Shown: positions 47,468-58,864 of the stretch, piece after piece
Numbering within the stretch: position 1 is the first letter of the stretch
How the letters are laid out: each line of letters begins with the position of its first letter
Source: Botrytis cinerea B05.10
Lineage: Eukaryota > Ascomycota > Leotiomycetes > Helotiales > Sclerotiniaceae
DNA length: 64,000 nucleotides
Direction: 5' to 3'
NCBI RefSeq assembly: GCF_000143535.2
Contig: NC_037316.1
Coordinates: 2,232,001 to 2,296,000, forward strand
Notes under the pieces: generated by a model
The model's database searches: none
What the model saw: the letters and a program-made list of their open reading frames with translations, nothing else
Told to the model about the DNA's origin: nothing
Translations under genes and position numbers: made by a program

Positions 47468-47816
47468 GATAGTAGGGGGTTATAGGAGAGTGAATTTCCT
47501 AAGTTGGGGGAGATGTCGAGTGATAATGAAGGAAATGTGGAGGAAATAATGAAGAAATGTTAACATCCCACGATGAAGTGAGGATGAGAAATCAAGCGAG
47601 AAATGAATTGGAAATTGCCGAGGAATTTAATACCCATTTGAATATGTAGGAGTCGTTTGGGGGGGGGGGGGGGGGGGGGGGTTGGTTTTGTTTTTTTAAC
47701 AAGAAAGATTTCTCAACAGATTTCCGCAAAATGAATAGTCATTCAAGTCTCCGATTCTGATACATATGATATTACATCACACCAACTACTCTCTGCTCGT
47801 GCTTCATTTCTAACAC
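47468..47816. other. Convergent 3' intergenic with poly-G tract
   Basis: Between two converging genes. It contains the 23-nt G run at 47659-47681 followed by GT-rich sequence. Nothing else is seen. Confidence 0.5.
47659..47681. repeat. Poly-G homopolymer of 23 nt
   Basis: Twenty-three consecutive G residues, the longest homopolymer in the window. It could form a G-quadruplex, and its exact length is sensitive to sequencing error. Confidence 0.85.
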
Positions 47817-49504
47817 CTACAAGTTCCTCAGCGAGCACCTATCCGGATTTCCAAACGGCGCCCCTCTAAACTCCACGAGTTTCCAAGGTCCAATTTCCGA
47901 GCGCGATACTTCTTCCTGTAGGGCTTCTATAAACGCTTCGTATCGGGGAACGCGCACAATGCCATACCCTTGAGACGTGGGATTGGAGGCCCAGAAATGA
48001 AAATTCAAGCCCGAGTATTGGCGGAATTGGAGGAGGGAACGTAGCCATGGTGGGGGGTTGTCAAATTGTGTTGTGAAAGGGATGTGTTGGTGGAGACTGG
48101 GACGGAAGAGGGTGCTTTGCGCTAGAGGGGAGAGGAGAGGGTATTAGCTAGTTAGTTGGTAAAGGGAATGTAGGTGTGGGGGATGTTTGACGAATGAAAG
48201 AAAGGAGACATTTAGATGAGATGAAGGAGATGACTTACCGGATTCCGGATAGTTCATCCCGATATCCATTCTGGGTTCGCCTTTGTAGCGGAGAGATGCA
48301 ATATCCACATCCCAACTTGTGCTACCGAACCCAACTTGCCATTTTTTGTACATGCGGTCACTGTTGTGGTAATAGTAACAGGAGGAATAGTAAAAATACC
48401 ATGGTTTTTTCAAGAACATCGAATTGTCGTCATCAAGACGGAGCTAATATGAGAAGTAGGTCAATATTCACAGCTCCATCACCACACACGCCTTAAAAAA
48501 TTGGAGAAGAGAAGGAAAAGAAGAAAAACACATACCGTTTCTCGAACCCAGGGACAACTGAAATAATTCATAATTGCTTCCCAGGCGTTAAACTCGATTC
48601 CCTCAGCATATCTGTTCATAGCCAAGGAATACGGAACCGGTAATCTGAGATGCGTGATAGCCGCTCTATCGCACTCCTCCAATCCAAACAGAAACTCCTC
48701 GGCATCCAGCAAATTATCAAAATGCAGCGCATTTTTCGCAAAGAAAGTTGCTCTCGCGTCTGGAAGCTCTAGATTCATCTGTTTGCACACCAGGCGATAG
48801 GAAGGGAAATCGGAACGACTGGTCCTCGCACACAGCGCATGATCTCCTTCTCCCGCAGGACACGCCGAGCTTTCGAGCCCCTTGGTCGCCACGCACGAAT
48901 GGTACATAAAAGATGAAGGTGTAACTGTAGATGAAGAAGCATCGTCAACCCGGGAAATATGTACAATGTTTCCCTGCACAACATCTTTCCAAATCGTATC
49001 TCGGATTTCTCGTGGGAGATGCAGTAGCACAGATTTGCTCTGCGCCTCGCAAGCTCGTATGTGCGCTGCTTGTCTTTCCGCGCTTGCGATTTTTCGAAGC
49101 GCTTCTTTCTTTTCTCTTGCTTCTTCTCCCTCCTCTACTTGTGCCCTAGCTAGCTCGAAAGCTTCTCGTTCGTCAAAGAGTATTCGGACTCGGTGATACT
49201 CTTGAATCAAATCATCATGTCCTTCCAAAATCTCTCCAATTGCCACCTCAAAATCTTCGCGTGACATTTCCTCATCTTCTTGAAAGTTCTGAATAGTCTC
49301 TATGAAGTGTTCATAAATCTGTGGTTCATCTTGGAATCGATTCTACGCTTTGCGATTAGTCTCATTGTCTATGTCTCTTCAAAAGTTTAGATGGCTTTGT
49401 ACTTTGACCATGTGCAAATAGCCTTGAATCCTAAAACAGACAGCTGGCTCTCGAGTCTCGAACAATGGACTTGGTTGATTGACTTGAGGAGCAATAATTT
49501 CCAT
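47817..49504 (-). CDS. Conserved fungal protein with an F-box-like/DUF7730-type domain
   Basis: Four exons, 49504-49403, 49342-48536, 48443-48239 and 48121-47817, give 472 aa in consistent phase. A Glu/Arg-rich helical N terminus (about 50-115) is followed by LLHLPREIRDTIW (near residue 125), the opening of the DUF7730/F-box-like domain common in Pezizomycotina. Further landmarks are RLVCKQMNLEL and LRLPVPYSL. The C-terminal part holds a WDVDIASLRYKGEPRMDIG segment. Members are intracellular, numerous per genome and unstudied; some may bind Skp1, but that is not shown here. The start at 49504 relies on the intron 49343-49402. The alternative is translation from the ATG at 49267. Confidence 0.7.
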
Positions 49505-50034
49505 AATTGGTGATGTTGAACGGTTGTTCTCGTTTAATAATTCATCGAGGGGCAACAATTGGAAGAAAAGATAGTTTTGGCAAGCCAACGATATAGAACT
49601 GGGATGATATGAAGCTTATACACTTGTACTTATACCTATACGTATACCTAGTCAACTTGTCAATATCATGGTAGCAGGTATGCATTTCTAAACTTGGAAC
49701 ACAGGTCAAGGTAGCTAGACAAGCATGTGAAGCTCGAATCAGTTTAGTTTAGGCAGTACCGTGTCACATGACCCTTAACCAAGCACATTCGAGATGCTTG
49801 CCTGCTTTGGCTGGTGCGTTCTGATAATTACGACAATTGACAGATAGACTGGTACAAATTTTGTATATTATTATTATTAATTCGATCATGAATGACTTTG
49901 AAGAGTCAAATTTTGTATTTCACAGGCAAATCGTTTCGATGACATTCTGGTATGCGACATGCCAATAGACTCCCATACTCCGATCCCCCATCCCACTTCC
50001 CAGAACGACCTTTCAAATTTTATTCAATATACAA
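49505..50034. other. Intergenic
   Basis: About 0.5 kb between two minus-strand genes. No gene, repeat or recognised site is seen. Confidence 0.4.
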
Positions 50035-52552
50035 CTATTGCAATACACGATGTGGAAATATTTTTCGTCCCGCCACATTCACCTGATATTCATGAATTCC
50101 ATCTCCGGCACCAATGTATCTGTGAATTGTCAGTAATGTGAATATAGAAAATATAGAAAAGCACATACAGTAGCCTACTATCTTCGCTCCAAGCGAGCCC
50201 CATGGTGTCAACTGGCTCGCTCCTACCCTCTCGCTCTCGTCTCAATATATTACTATCGTTCCTCACATCAATACTAAGCCTGGTGAGCGCATCCGAGGAA
50301 CCCCAGGGCGGTCTTGGTCTTTGACCGGATTCTTGATCTTCTTCCTCTTCATCGCCGGGTTGATCCCGAGAGTATCGTGTTCTATACACTTCTTCAAGTT
50401 CAGCCCAAGCATTAGGGGCTGCTTCAGAGCCAATGGTTGGAAGACGAGGAGCGAGTGACAGACGCTCCAAACCAGAAAAGGTGTCTGCACTTGTCCGTAC
50501 CGTCCTGTCAGACTCGGCATCTACGGTGGGATCATCCAATACTGATGATGCTTGTTGTCGCCTGATTACATTCCTAATCTCGTTCTGTACTACACGCCTT
50601 TCACGGTCCTGATTTTGTCGATCGATGAAGGCTCGGAAGGAAGCTGGTGTGCGGTCTGAATTCACAAATTCTCGCAAAGCACTTGGGAGACCAGCTGTAG
50701 ATATGCGGCGTTCTGTTTCAGCAAAAACATCTGTCATCCTACCTCCTTCCAAAATACCCCATCTGGAGGCGGTTCCCGTTTCTCGGGCCTCACGGATTGC
50801 ATCCCTTTGTCGACGAGCTGTTCGATGTGCCTGTAATATCTCCATCTCATCAGCAGTTGGCGGAAGTTGGTGTCTGTCTGCCAAATCACGGGCAAGGATC
50901 CTTAGTTGTTGCCGATCAAAATCCAAGCCTAGATGATCTGGTATTGCGCTTGCAGAAGCCTCAGAAGGTGGCTCTGTATAAAAACCACGAGGCCTTGCAT
51001 CTAACCTAGCCTCTATCGGCGTATGATTGTTTGAGCGCTCAGTGACCCAGACTCGTTCAACGCCCTCCCCGCGAGAATTTATATCAATTACTTGCCGGGA
51101 AGTGAATAAATCCCGGACATCTGCAACTCCAACGCGTCCGCTAGCTTCAGTCCAGGCAAGTAGATCAAAATTATTTGGCGAAAATTCCATGGCTCTAACA
51201 GCCCCCGATTCAACATTAGGTCGTGATGTAGTAAAACTAACTTCCAAAGGATCGACGTCATCTCTGGTTAGCCGTTCAGCCAAGAATATTGATATAACTC
51301 CATACTGAGTGGCTACAGCAAGATATTTGCCCGAATTAGAAAAGCATGCTGCAAATGAGCCTCTCATGGCACTTTTGTCAGATGGTCGTTGACCTTCGAG
51401 CTGAATTCTGCCAGAAAATACCCACTCATACTCCTCATTTGCACGCGAAGTACAATGTGTTTTTGAGATCTGTTTCGGCTGTCTTTTGTGAATATAGAGG
51501 AATGGATCGTCGCAACTATTACAAATTAATAAAGTGTCAACGTCGAGTGAGCTTGAGGAGCCTACATTGCAATGAGGATATTTCCTTTCGGTGATATTAC
51601 GGCGCGGTTCACATAATCAGGATAAGTGAGAGCATCCAGCAGTTCGGAGTCATGTAAGTTTAGTATAGCGACAGAACTGTCGTTGAGTGCTGCAACAGCA
51701 ACAGGTTCCTTGTATCCCATCGGCAGCGATGATTCTGAGGGGAACCAAAGTGTTATACAGTTTACTACGTCAGAACCTATCTTCTCGGTCACATGCGGAG
51801 TAGGAGCATCAGGACTAGATCTTCGGGAATCATCGGTAGATTCTCTTTGAATTGATCTTGCTGATGGTTGCAGGATGAGAGGCAATCGAGCATCGGCATC
51901 AGCACTCAAATCGAAACCCGAGTTTGACTTGCCAGGTCTCTCTCCTTCTCCCACATAAAAGCTTGTGAATTGTCCTCTATCTCCTCCGGCACACACCCAA
52001 TCCTTTGCGGCCGTCAAACATCGCGGCTCGTATTTTAAAGTTGCGAGAAGTTCGCGTTCGCGAGATTTTGTATTAAGGCAAATTATGTCGTGTGAACTCG
52101 GGTAGTAAACAACATGCTGTTTCGGAGAGCTCAACAGATCGTGCAACTGCCAATGACTATAAGAAGTTAGAAACCCCGTCAGGCTGTTCGGCAGACACCA
52201 GCAAGTGCTGTGGAAGGCATTGTAATTCCGACTGATTTCTTTTTACAAGACACAGTAATTAATGGAAGCCATCAACAATTCTGCAACAATAATAAACATC
52301 CACGTCCTTGGATCTGTTTCAAACACGAATGCGCGCAACAGGGTATCTTCCGTACCTTGGGCTAATGGAGGCTCGATAGTATTTCCGTGGCGACAATCGA
52401 ATTAAGTCGTCCGTAGGATGGTATCTATCAAAGTGCAAGAGATCAGAATGTGAATCAGAACTGAATAAATAGAACAAGAATTATGTGGTACAAACTCACG
52501 AGCTTTCTTCTTTGACAGCCATACTGCCATGCACTCGAGATATTGCAACCAT
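50035..52552 (-). CDS. WD40-like protein with a DUF2415-type domain
   Basis: Five exons, 52552-52500, 52424-52356, 52156-51566, 51515-50169 and 50119-50035, give 714 aa. The first half has irregular beta-propeller-like repeats: HWQLHDLLSS, VVYYPSSHDIICLN, WVCAGGDRGQFTSF, VAALNDSSVAILNLHDS and ACFSNSGKYLAVATQYGVISIF. A segment AVRAMEFSPNNFDLLAWTEASGRVGVADVR matches the DUF2415 region. The middle is Arg/Glu/Gln-rich and helical. The last exons return to propeller sequence (GLAWSEDSRLLYIGAGDGIHEYQVN). The role is unknown, and a scaffold function is only a guess. The 199-nt second intron (52157-52355) has no equal elsewhere in the gene. The start could also be the in-frame ATG at 52522. Confidence 0.78.
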
Positions 52553-53146
52553 GCACAACAAATACAAACAAAGTATTTAAGCAACAGGCTGCGATTAAAC
52601 TGTAAAGATACTGAATATTATCTATGCACCCAAATGTGGTCTTTCAACGACACTCCTAATACTGTGATGAAAGGAATAATTTGAAGTTTTCCAAGCTGTA
52701 AGGCGTATTGGGGAGGTACAGAAACAGATGTTGTGATTAATAGATGTCAAGCTCGAGGTTTCAACATTCATTTCACGACGTCAAGTTCACTAGTTTGAGC
52801 AACTAATCGTATCCCGCATTCTGAGTGGATAATGACATAAGCACCCATTCGATAACCTGATAACCTCATAATCCTTGCCACATCGAATGTGTCCGTGTCC
52901 TGAGGTAGAGTCACGTGTTTTTGGTTTCGATGATGTTCTACCAATTGACCAAGAAAAAGACGCTAAAACTAAAAATGACATTTTTTTCCTTGTGGCCCGC
53001 GGTAGATTTATATTTTCTCCCTCCATCGCCTCAATCTTGAAAACCATCTACTTATACCTTTTTTCTACCTATTCCTTCTTCTCATACTTAATTCATATTA
53101 CTTCTTCAATTGAGTTTTCTGTATTATAGAAGCATCACAGATAAAG
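52553..53146. other. Divergent promoter region between the DUF2415-like and SSC1 genes
   Basis: About 0.6 kb. The last 100 bp before the SSC1 ATG are pyrimidine-rich. I found no convincing heat-shock element. Confidence 0.4.
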
Positions 53147-55378
53147 ATGTTTGCTTCCAGAATTTCCAGAGCTGTAAGTTTTCGAATTGAAGCAGAGTCA
53201 AAACTATGACATTATCACCACAAAAACTAATTTTTCTTACTCAACAGCTTCCAAGAGCAACTTCATCTGTCACACGTTCAGCTCCTCTACGCACACCATT
53301 AGGATCATCGTTTACTAGACGATGGAACTCAGATGATGCGGATAAGAAGGTCAAGGGACCAGTCATTGGTATTGATTTGGGTATGTTTACTTCATGCAGT
53401 GGCAAGCAAGCTTTTTCGAATCGCATACTAATCTCTCAATAGGAACCACTAATTCAGCAGTTGCTGTAATGGAAGGACAAACTGCTAAGATTATCGAGAA
53501 CTCAGAAGGTAATTACTGCCTTCGAATTCCACTGCTGTTGACCCCGCACTAACTCAATTTCTAGGTGCCCGCACAACTCCATCCGTAGTAGCTTTCGCAC
53601 AAGATGGTGAGAGACTGGTCGGTGTATCTGCAAAGCGTCAAGCTGTTGTCAACCCAGAGAACACTTTGTTCGCAACAAAGCGTTTGATCGGACGAAAGTT
53701 CACTGACGCTGAGGTTCAACGTGATATCAAGGAGGTTCCATACAAGATCGTTCAACACACAAACGGTGATGCCTGGGTTTCTGCCCGTGGCGAGAAATAC
53801 TCTCCATCGCAAATTGGTGGATTTGTTTTACAAAAGATGAAGGAAACCGCCGAGGCTTACCTCACCAAGCCTGTTCAAAATGCCGTCGTTACCGTTCCAG
53901 CCTACTTCAACGATTCCCAACGTCAAGCCACCAAGGATGCTGGTCAAATTGCTGGTTTGAACGTTCTCAGAGTCGTCAACGAGCCAACTGCTGCCGCTCT
54001 TGCCTACGGATTGGAGAAGGATGAGGACAAGATCATCGCTGTCTACGATTTGGGTGGAGGTACTTTCGATATCTCTGTCCTCGAGATCCAAAAGGGTGTT
54101 TTCGAAGTCAAGTCTACCAACGGAGATACTCACTTGGGAGGTGAAGATTTCGATATCCACTTGGTTCGCCACTTGGTTCAACAATTCAAGAAGGATTCCG
54201 GCATTGATCTTGCCGGTGATCGTATGGCCATTCAACGTATCCGTGAAGCTGCTGAGAAGGCTAAGATCGAATTATCTTCCTCCATGCAAACTGATATTAA
54301 CCTTCCTTTCATCACTGCCGACTCTTCTGGACCAAAGCACATTAACCAAAAGCTTTCTAGATCTCAACTCGAGAAGCTCGTTGATCCATTGATCACCCGC
54401 ACTATCGAGCCAGTCAGAAAGGCTTTGAAGGATGCCAACCTCGCTGCCAAGGACATCCAAGAAGTTATCTTGGTTGGTGGAATGACCCGTATGCCAAAGG
54501 TCAGCGAATCGGTCAAGTCCATCTTTGGTCGGGACCCAGCCAAGTCCGTCAACCCGGATGAGGCTGTTGCCATGGGTGCCGCTATTCAGGGTGGTGTTCT
54601 CGCTGGTAACGTTACCGACGTCCTTCTCTTGGATGTCACCCCATTGTCTCTTGGTATTGAGACCCTCGGAGGTGTATTCACCAGATTGATCAACCGAAAC
54701 ACCACCATCCCCACTAAGAAGTCTCAAATCTTCTCTACCGCCGCTGATTTCCAGACTGCTGTCGAGATCAAGGTTTACCAGGGTGAGCGTGAGCTTGTCC
54801 GTGACAACAAGATGCTTGGAAACTTCCAACTTGTTGGTATCCCACCTGCTCACAGAGGTGTTCCTCAAATTGAGGTCACTTTTGACATTGATGCCGACGC
54901 CATCGTCCATGTCCACGCCAAGGACAAGTCAACCAACAAGGATCACTCCATCACCATTGCCTCCGGCTCTGGTCTTTCTGATGCTGAGATCCAAAACATG
55001 GTTGATGACTCTGAGAGATATGCCGAGTCTGATAAGGAGCGTAAGGCTGCTATCGAGGCTGCCAACCGATCCGACAGTGTTCTTAACGATACTGAGAAGG
55101 CTTTGAATGAATTCGCCGACAGACTTGACAAGACCGAGGCTGATGGTATTCGTGAGAAGATCACCGCACTCCGTGAGTTCGTCAGCAAGAGCCAGTCCGG
55201 CGAAGGTACTGCCACCGCTGCTGAGTTGAAGGAGAAGACCGACGAGCTCCAAATGGCTAGCTTGAACCTCTTCGATAAGATGCACAAGGCCCGCGCCGAG
55301 TCCGGTGAGGCCAAGCCAGAAGGTACCGAGGGCAGCGCATCAGAAGGTGAGGCTAAGGACGGAGAGAAGAAGCCTTGA
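53147..55378 (+). CDS. SSC1: Mitochondrial Hsp70 (Ssc1)
   Basis: Four exons, 53147-53173, 53248-53380, 53443-53508 and 53565-55378, give 679 aa. The first about 40 residues are Arg/Ser/Thr-rich with no acidic residues (MFASRISRA then TRRW), a mitochondrial presequence. The Hsp70 ATPase signatures are GIDLGTTNS (50-58), [11 protein letters not shown] and [10 protein letters not shown]. The substrate-binding domain starts near [18 protein letters not shown], and the C terminus is acidic with a Lys-rich end rather than an EEVD or ER-retention motif. In yeast, Ssc1 is the matrix import motor and folding chaperone, working with Mdj1 and Mge1. The coding sequence has a C-rich third-position bias compared with its neighbours, as expected for a highly expressed gene. 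The first exon is only 27 nt. Confidence 0.97.
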
Positions 55379-56455
55379 AAACTTTAATATAGGCACATTT
55401 CATCTCAACTCTTTTTAGCGATATCCAGGGACACGCATAGAACCACTGTTCATTGTATTTTTGTACTCATATGTTGCATATAGGCAACAATTTCCCTTGT
55501 CATACATACAAACTCTTTTTTTTACTCTTCATAGCTTTGGGACAAAAGGCGTTGGAGCAACCAATACTGTTCGCTAGATTTAAGCGTTCAGGGAATGTGT
55601 TATGAGGCAAAATTACGGAAAATGGCATTACTCTAGCTGTGTATAAAAATTAGGATAAGACGACGAATAATATGACATCCCCTCTCATTACCCAATCCAA
55701 CAATTCCAACATCTAATTACATTTGTCATTTGTGACTCATGTTTTGTGCTCTGCTTCAAGCTGACGGTTGGCTTTGCTAAAACCTCATGCACATACCTCT
55801 CGAATGTGTTGCAAACGTGACATGATATGATACTTGAATACCACAATTAATTATTGTCTTGATGTGAAAATCATTTAGTGTTTCTTTTGGCAACTCTATG
55901 ACGATTAACAACTTGACAATAGGTAGCATGCCATCCTTTCTTACAACTGACTGGCTAACTGGAGTATTTAAATTGCCTGAATTTCTTCATAACGAAGTGC
56001 AAGTTTGTACCATGAAACTTGCCACAATGCTGCCCCAATGATTCTACAAACCTTACACGACTGTTATACATCAAGTTAAATAAAGCATTTTCAGGCGAGT
56101 CAAACAGCAGCTGATGGAACGTATTCTTTGAAAGCTTGAGGACGTGAAAGGGTGCGGCGAGAGCAAGACAAGGCTGTATGTTACCCCGCTAGTGCCGGAA
56201 GTGGTTAGATCATTTATTGGATAACGAAAGCTCGCCCTAGCAAATTTGCCCACCCACTCAAAGCGATATTTTAAATAAGAACTTCACGTTGAACATCGAA
56301 CCACCCCACAATCGAAGTCACGATCAACTACTCTGCCGTCGAATTCCAGCAGAGATAATTAAGGGAGCTTGATACAGCAAAAGGCTTGTATCTTGGGGTC
56401 GTAATAAGCGCATTACATCACCCTCCAAAGGCAAAAGCACACCTATCAAAAAAAA
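55379..56455. other. Intergenic SSC1-TIF35
   Basis: 1.1 kb of SSC1 3' untranslated region and eIF3g promoter. No gene is supported. Confidence 0.4.
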
Positions 56456-57491
56456 ATGTCTAGAGTCGCAAAGTGAGAAAATTCGGCATTTTTAACTTAG
56501 CCTCAGCACAATCTAACAAACACCATAGTAATCGCGATTGGGCCGATGATGAGGATCTCGAGGATTCTAACGAGCTCCCACAGTCAACCACCACTACCAA
56601 CAAAGATGGCACACAAACGATTGTAACCTGGAGATTCAACGATGATGGAAAGAAGGTCAAGACTACTCGCCGCATCAGATTCACGAAAGTCAAAGAAATC
56701 GTGAACCCAAGGGTCGCTGAGAGAAAATCCTGGGGCAAATTCGGATTATCCCAAAAGGATGCTGCAGGGGTGAGTTTAAAAGTGTTCCAATCTAGGGGGG
56801 AATGTTGACTGATTTGTTCATGACTTCAGCCTGCTTCGGATACAACCAGTGTAGGAGAGAACATTATATTCAGACCAAGCACAAACTGGAGAAAGGACGC
56901 CAAGGAGGAGGTCTCGGATGCCGGAGCCATGAAGAACAAGTTGAAGGACAAGCAAGTCAAATGTCGTATTTGTAGCGGAGAGCATTTCACAGCTAAGTGT
57001 CCTTTCAAAGGTACCATGGCACCTTTGGGCGAGGAAGGGGCAGTCGATGTCGCAGCTGGTCACGCAGATACTCCAGAGGGTCCAGGTGGCCTTGGTGCTG
57101 GCAAATCTTCATACGTACCACCTCATCTCAGAAATGGCGGTACCGCTGGTGGTGAGAGAATGGGTGGCGGCAAGTTCGAGAGGGATGATTTGGCTACTTT
57201 ACGTGTCACTAACGTAAGTTCTCTGCTTTCCATTAATCTAATCTGCTTCGCTAATCTACAGAATAGGTGTCAGAAATGGCCGAGGAACAAGAACTTCGGG
57301 ATATGTTCGAACGTTTCGGCAGAGTCACAAGAGTTTTCTTGGCGAAGGACCGAGAAACTGGTTTGGCAAAGGGCTTTGCATTTATTAGTTTCCAGGAAAG
57401 ATCAGATGCTGCAAAGGCTTGCGAAAAAATGGACGGTTATGGTTTCAAGCATTTGATTTTACGAGTCGAGTTTGCAAAGAAGGCTTCATAG
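56456..57491 (+). CDS. TIF35: Translation initiation factor eIF3 subunit g
   Basis: Four exons, 56456-56472, 56529-56769, 56830-57213 and 57267-57491, give 288 aa, the usual eIF3g length. The first exon codes for only five and two-thirds codons. The N-terminal half holds the DWADDED acidic start and the eIF3g-specific region that binds eIF3i. A zinc knuckle follows ([13 protein letters not shown], a C-x2-C-x4-H-x4-C pattern). The C-terminal RNA-recognition motif has RNP2 LRVTNVSE (split by the last intron) and RNP1 KGFAFISF. In yeast, eIF3g (Tif35) is part of the eIF3 complex on the 40S subunit and supports scanning and reinitiation. The short intron at 56473-56528 is confirmed because only acceptor 56527-56528 restores the frame. 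Confidence 0.95.
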
Positions 57492-58864
57492 ATATATCGA
57501 GATTTATGAAAGGGCGGTTATGTGTAATGGGATATCATTGTTTCCTTGCCTTTATTGGTCATGGCTTATGGATTTTATGAACTTTTCTTCACTATCAGAA
57601 CTGTTCTGACCGCAAGTATGAAAAAAATCAATTACGCGAGATACTTTTGAACCAAAATTCCTCGTACCTGAACATTGAAATGCAGCCTAAGACTACAAGT
57701 GAAGATGTAAAACACTAGGGCAATCATCGCTGCATTATCCAGCCACGATTTGAATCAAACCCATATGGACTCCACCACGTTTTTCTCTCGAGTCATTATT
57801 GAAAGTTTTAGTCCGAGAGCCTTCAATAGCGCAGACACACAGACATAACACTTAAACATTTTGATGTTCTCGTTCAACCTTTTTTCCGAGCTGGACTAGG
57901 TTTCGCTAAATGCACTGCCTATCACAATCTCCCTTTCATCTCAAGTCCACCGGTGGTCTCAAATTCTATCTAAGCCACTGACAGAAAAACATTCTCAATA
58001 GTGTGAAGCTTATGATCAAAATCAGACCATTCTTCCCATCAGATGTGGTATCAAACCCGAGTCCTTGGTGCTCTAGAGTCTAGAGTTAGAGGAACAGAAA
58101 GCCAGCGGGGGAAGCAGGGTCTGATATATAATCGCGTCTGTGTAATTGCTATTTGCATTACCACTGATGCATGCACATGCGCATGCGCAGCATTCTGCAC
58201 GGAGTCTTTATTATAAATCATCCCATCCATCGGAGATGTCCAAGATATCTACTTCCATGATCCATCGTTTGAGAGTTCCCTATCTGTATCTGGATTGGAT
58301 AGAAGATAAGATTGTGAGGGTTCTCCGCATGTTCTTCCTCATGGCCTCCAAGTGGCCAATGAAAGCTCCATATCAGCGGCGCGGCAAGCGTACTCCGCAG
58401 ATGTGGTACCTTAGTAAAGAAGAGGAATTGCAGGACTGGTCCAAGTGAAAAAGATGGGATGCGCTTTTCGTGGATTTGAGGCTGGTCACAGCGAGAATGC
58501 TTGACCGCATACCGTTCGGTTTTAATCGCCGTAGGGCCCTCTATGAAAAGTTTACTTTCCCTCTCTTCCTCTTCTCGTCCTTACTTTTGCTGATTGCTGT
58601 CTCTAATTTCTCTTACTGGTTAATACTGGTAGATACTGGTCTTGATTGCACATACATCTTTGTCTTTGCTTGACGTATTGATATGAGATGCATCTTACTT
58701 TCTTTTGAACCCTTCCAACGCTCTATTGATTACTAGGTAGCTAGTAGTGTTTCATTCACTCCACAATCTTTCGCAATCTTTTTCTCGATCTACAATATAT
58801 CTTCCTTTCCTTTCGATTTCAAACGAGTTTTTTTACGTCTGAAGTCGCAGAGACCACTTGGAAT
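57492..58864. other. 1.4 kb intergenic, possible small ORF
   Basis: No gene is clearly supported. A 70-aa ATG frame at 58236-58448 is Lys/Arg/Trp-rich and protein-like in composition but matches nothing I know. The stretch from 58740 is pyrimidine-rich and is probably the leader of the next gene. Confidence 0.35.

Noticed and set aside
52320..52424. Apparent frameshift in the DUF2415-like gene, with two overlapping open frames
   Set aside because: A 199-nt intron (52157-52355) with GTACGG donor, CTAAC branch-like sequence and TATAG acceptor joins the exons in phase. The second frame is intronic.
54272..54916. 214-aa minus-strand frame opposite SSC1
   Set aside because: It is a shadow caused by the strong codon bias of the Hsp70 gene. 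It has no domain and overlaps conserved coding sequence.
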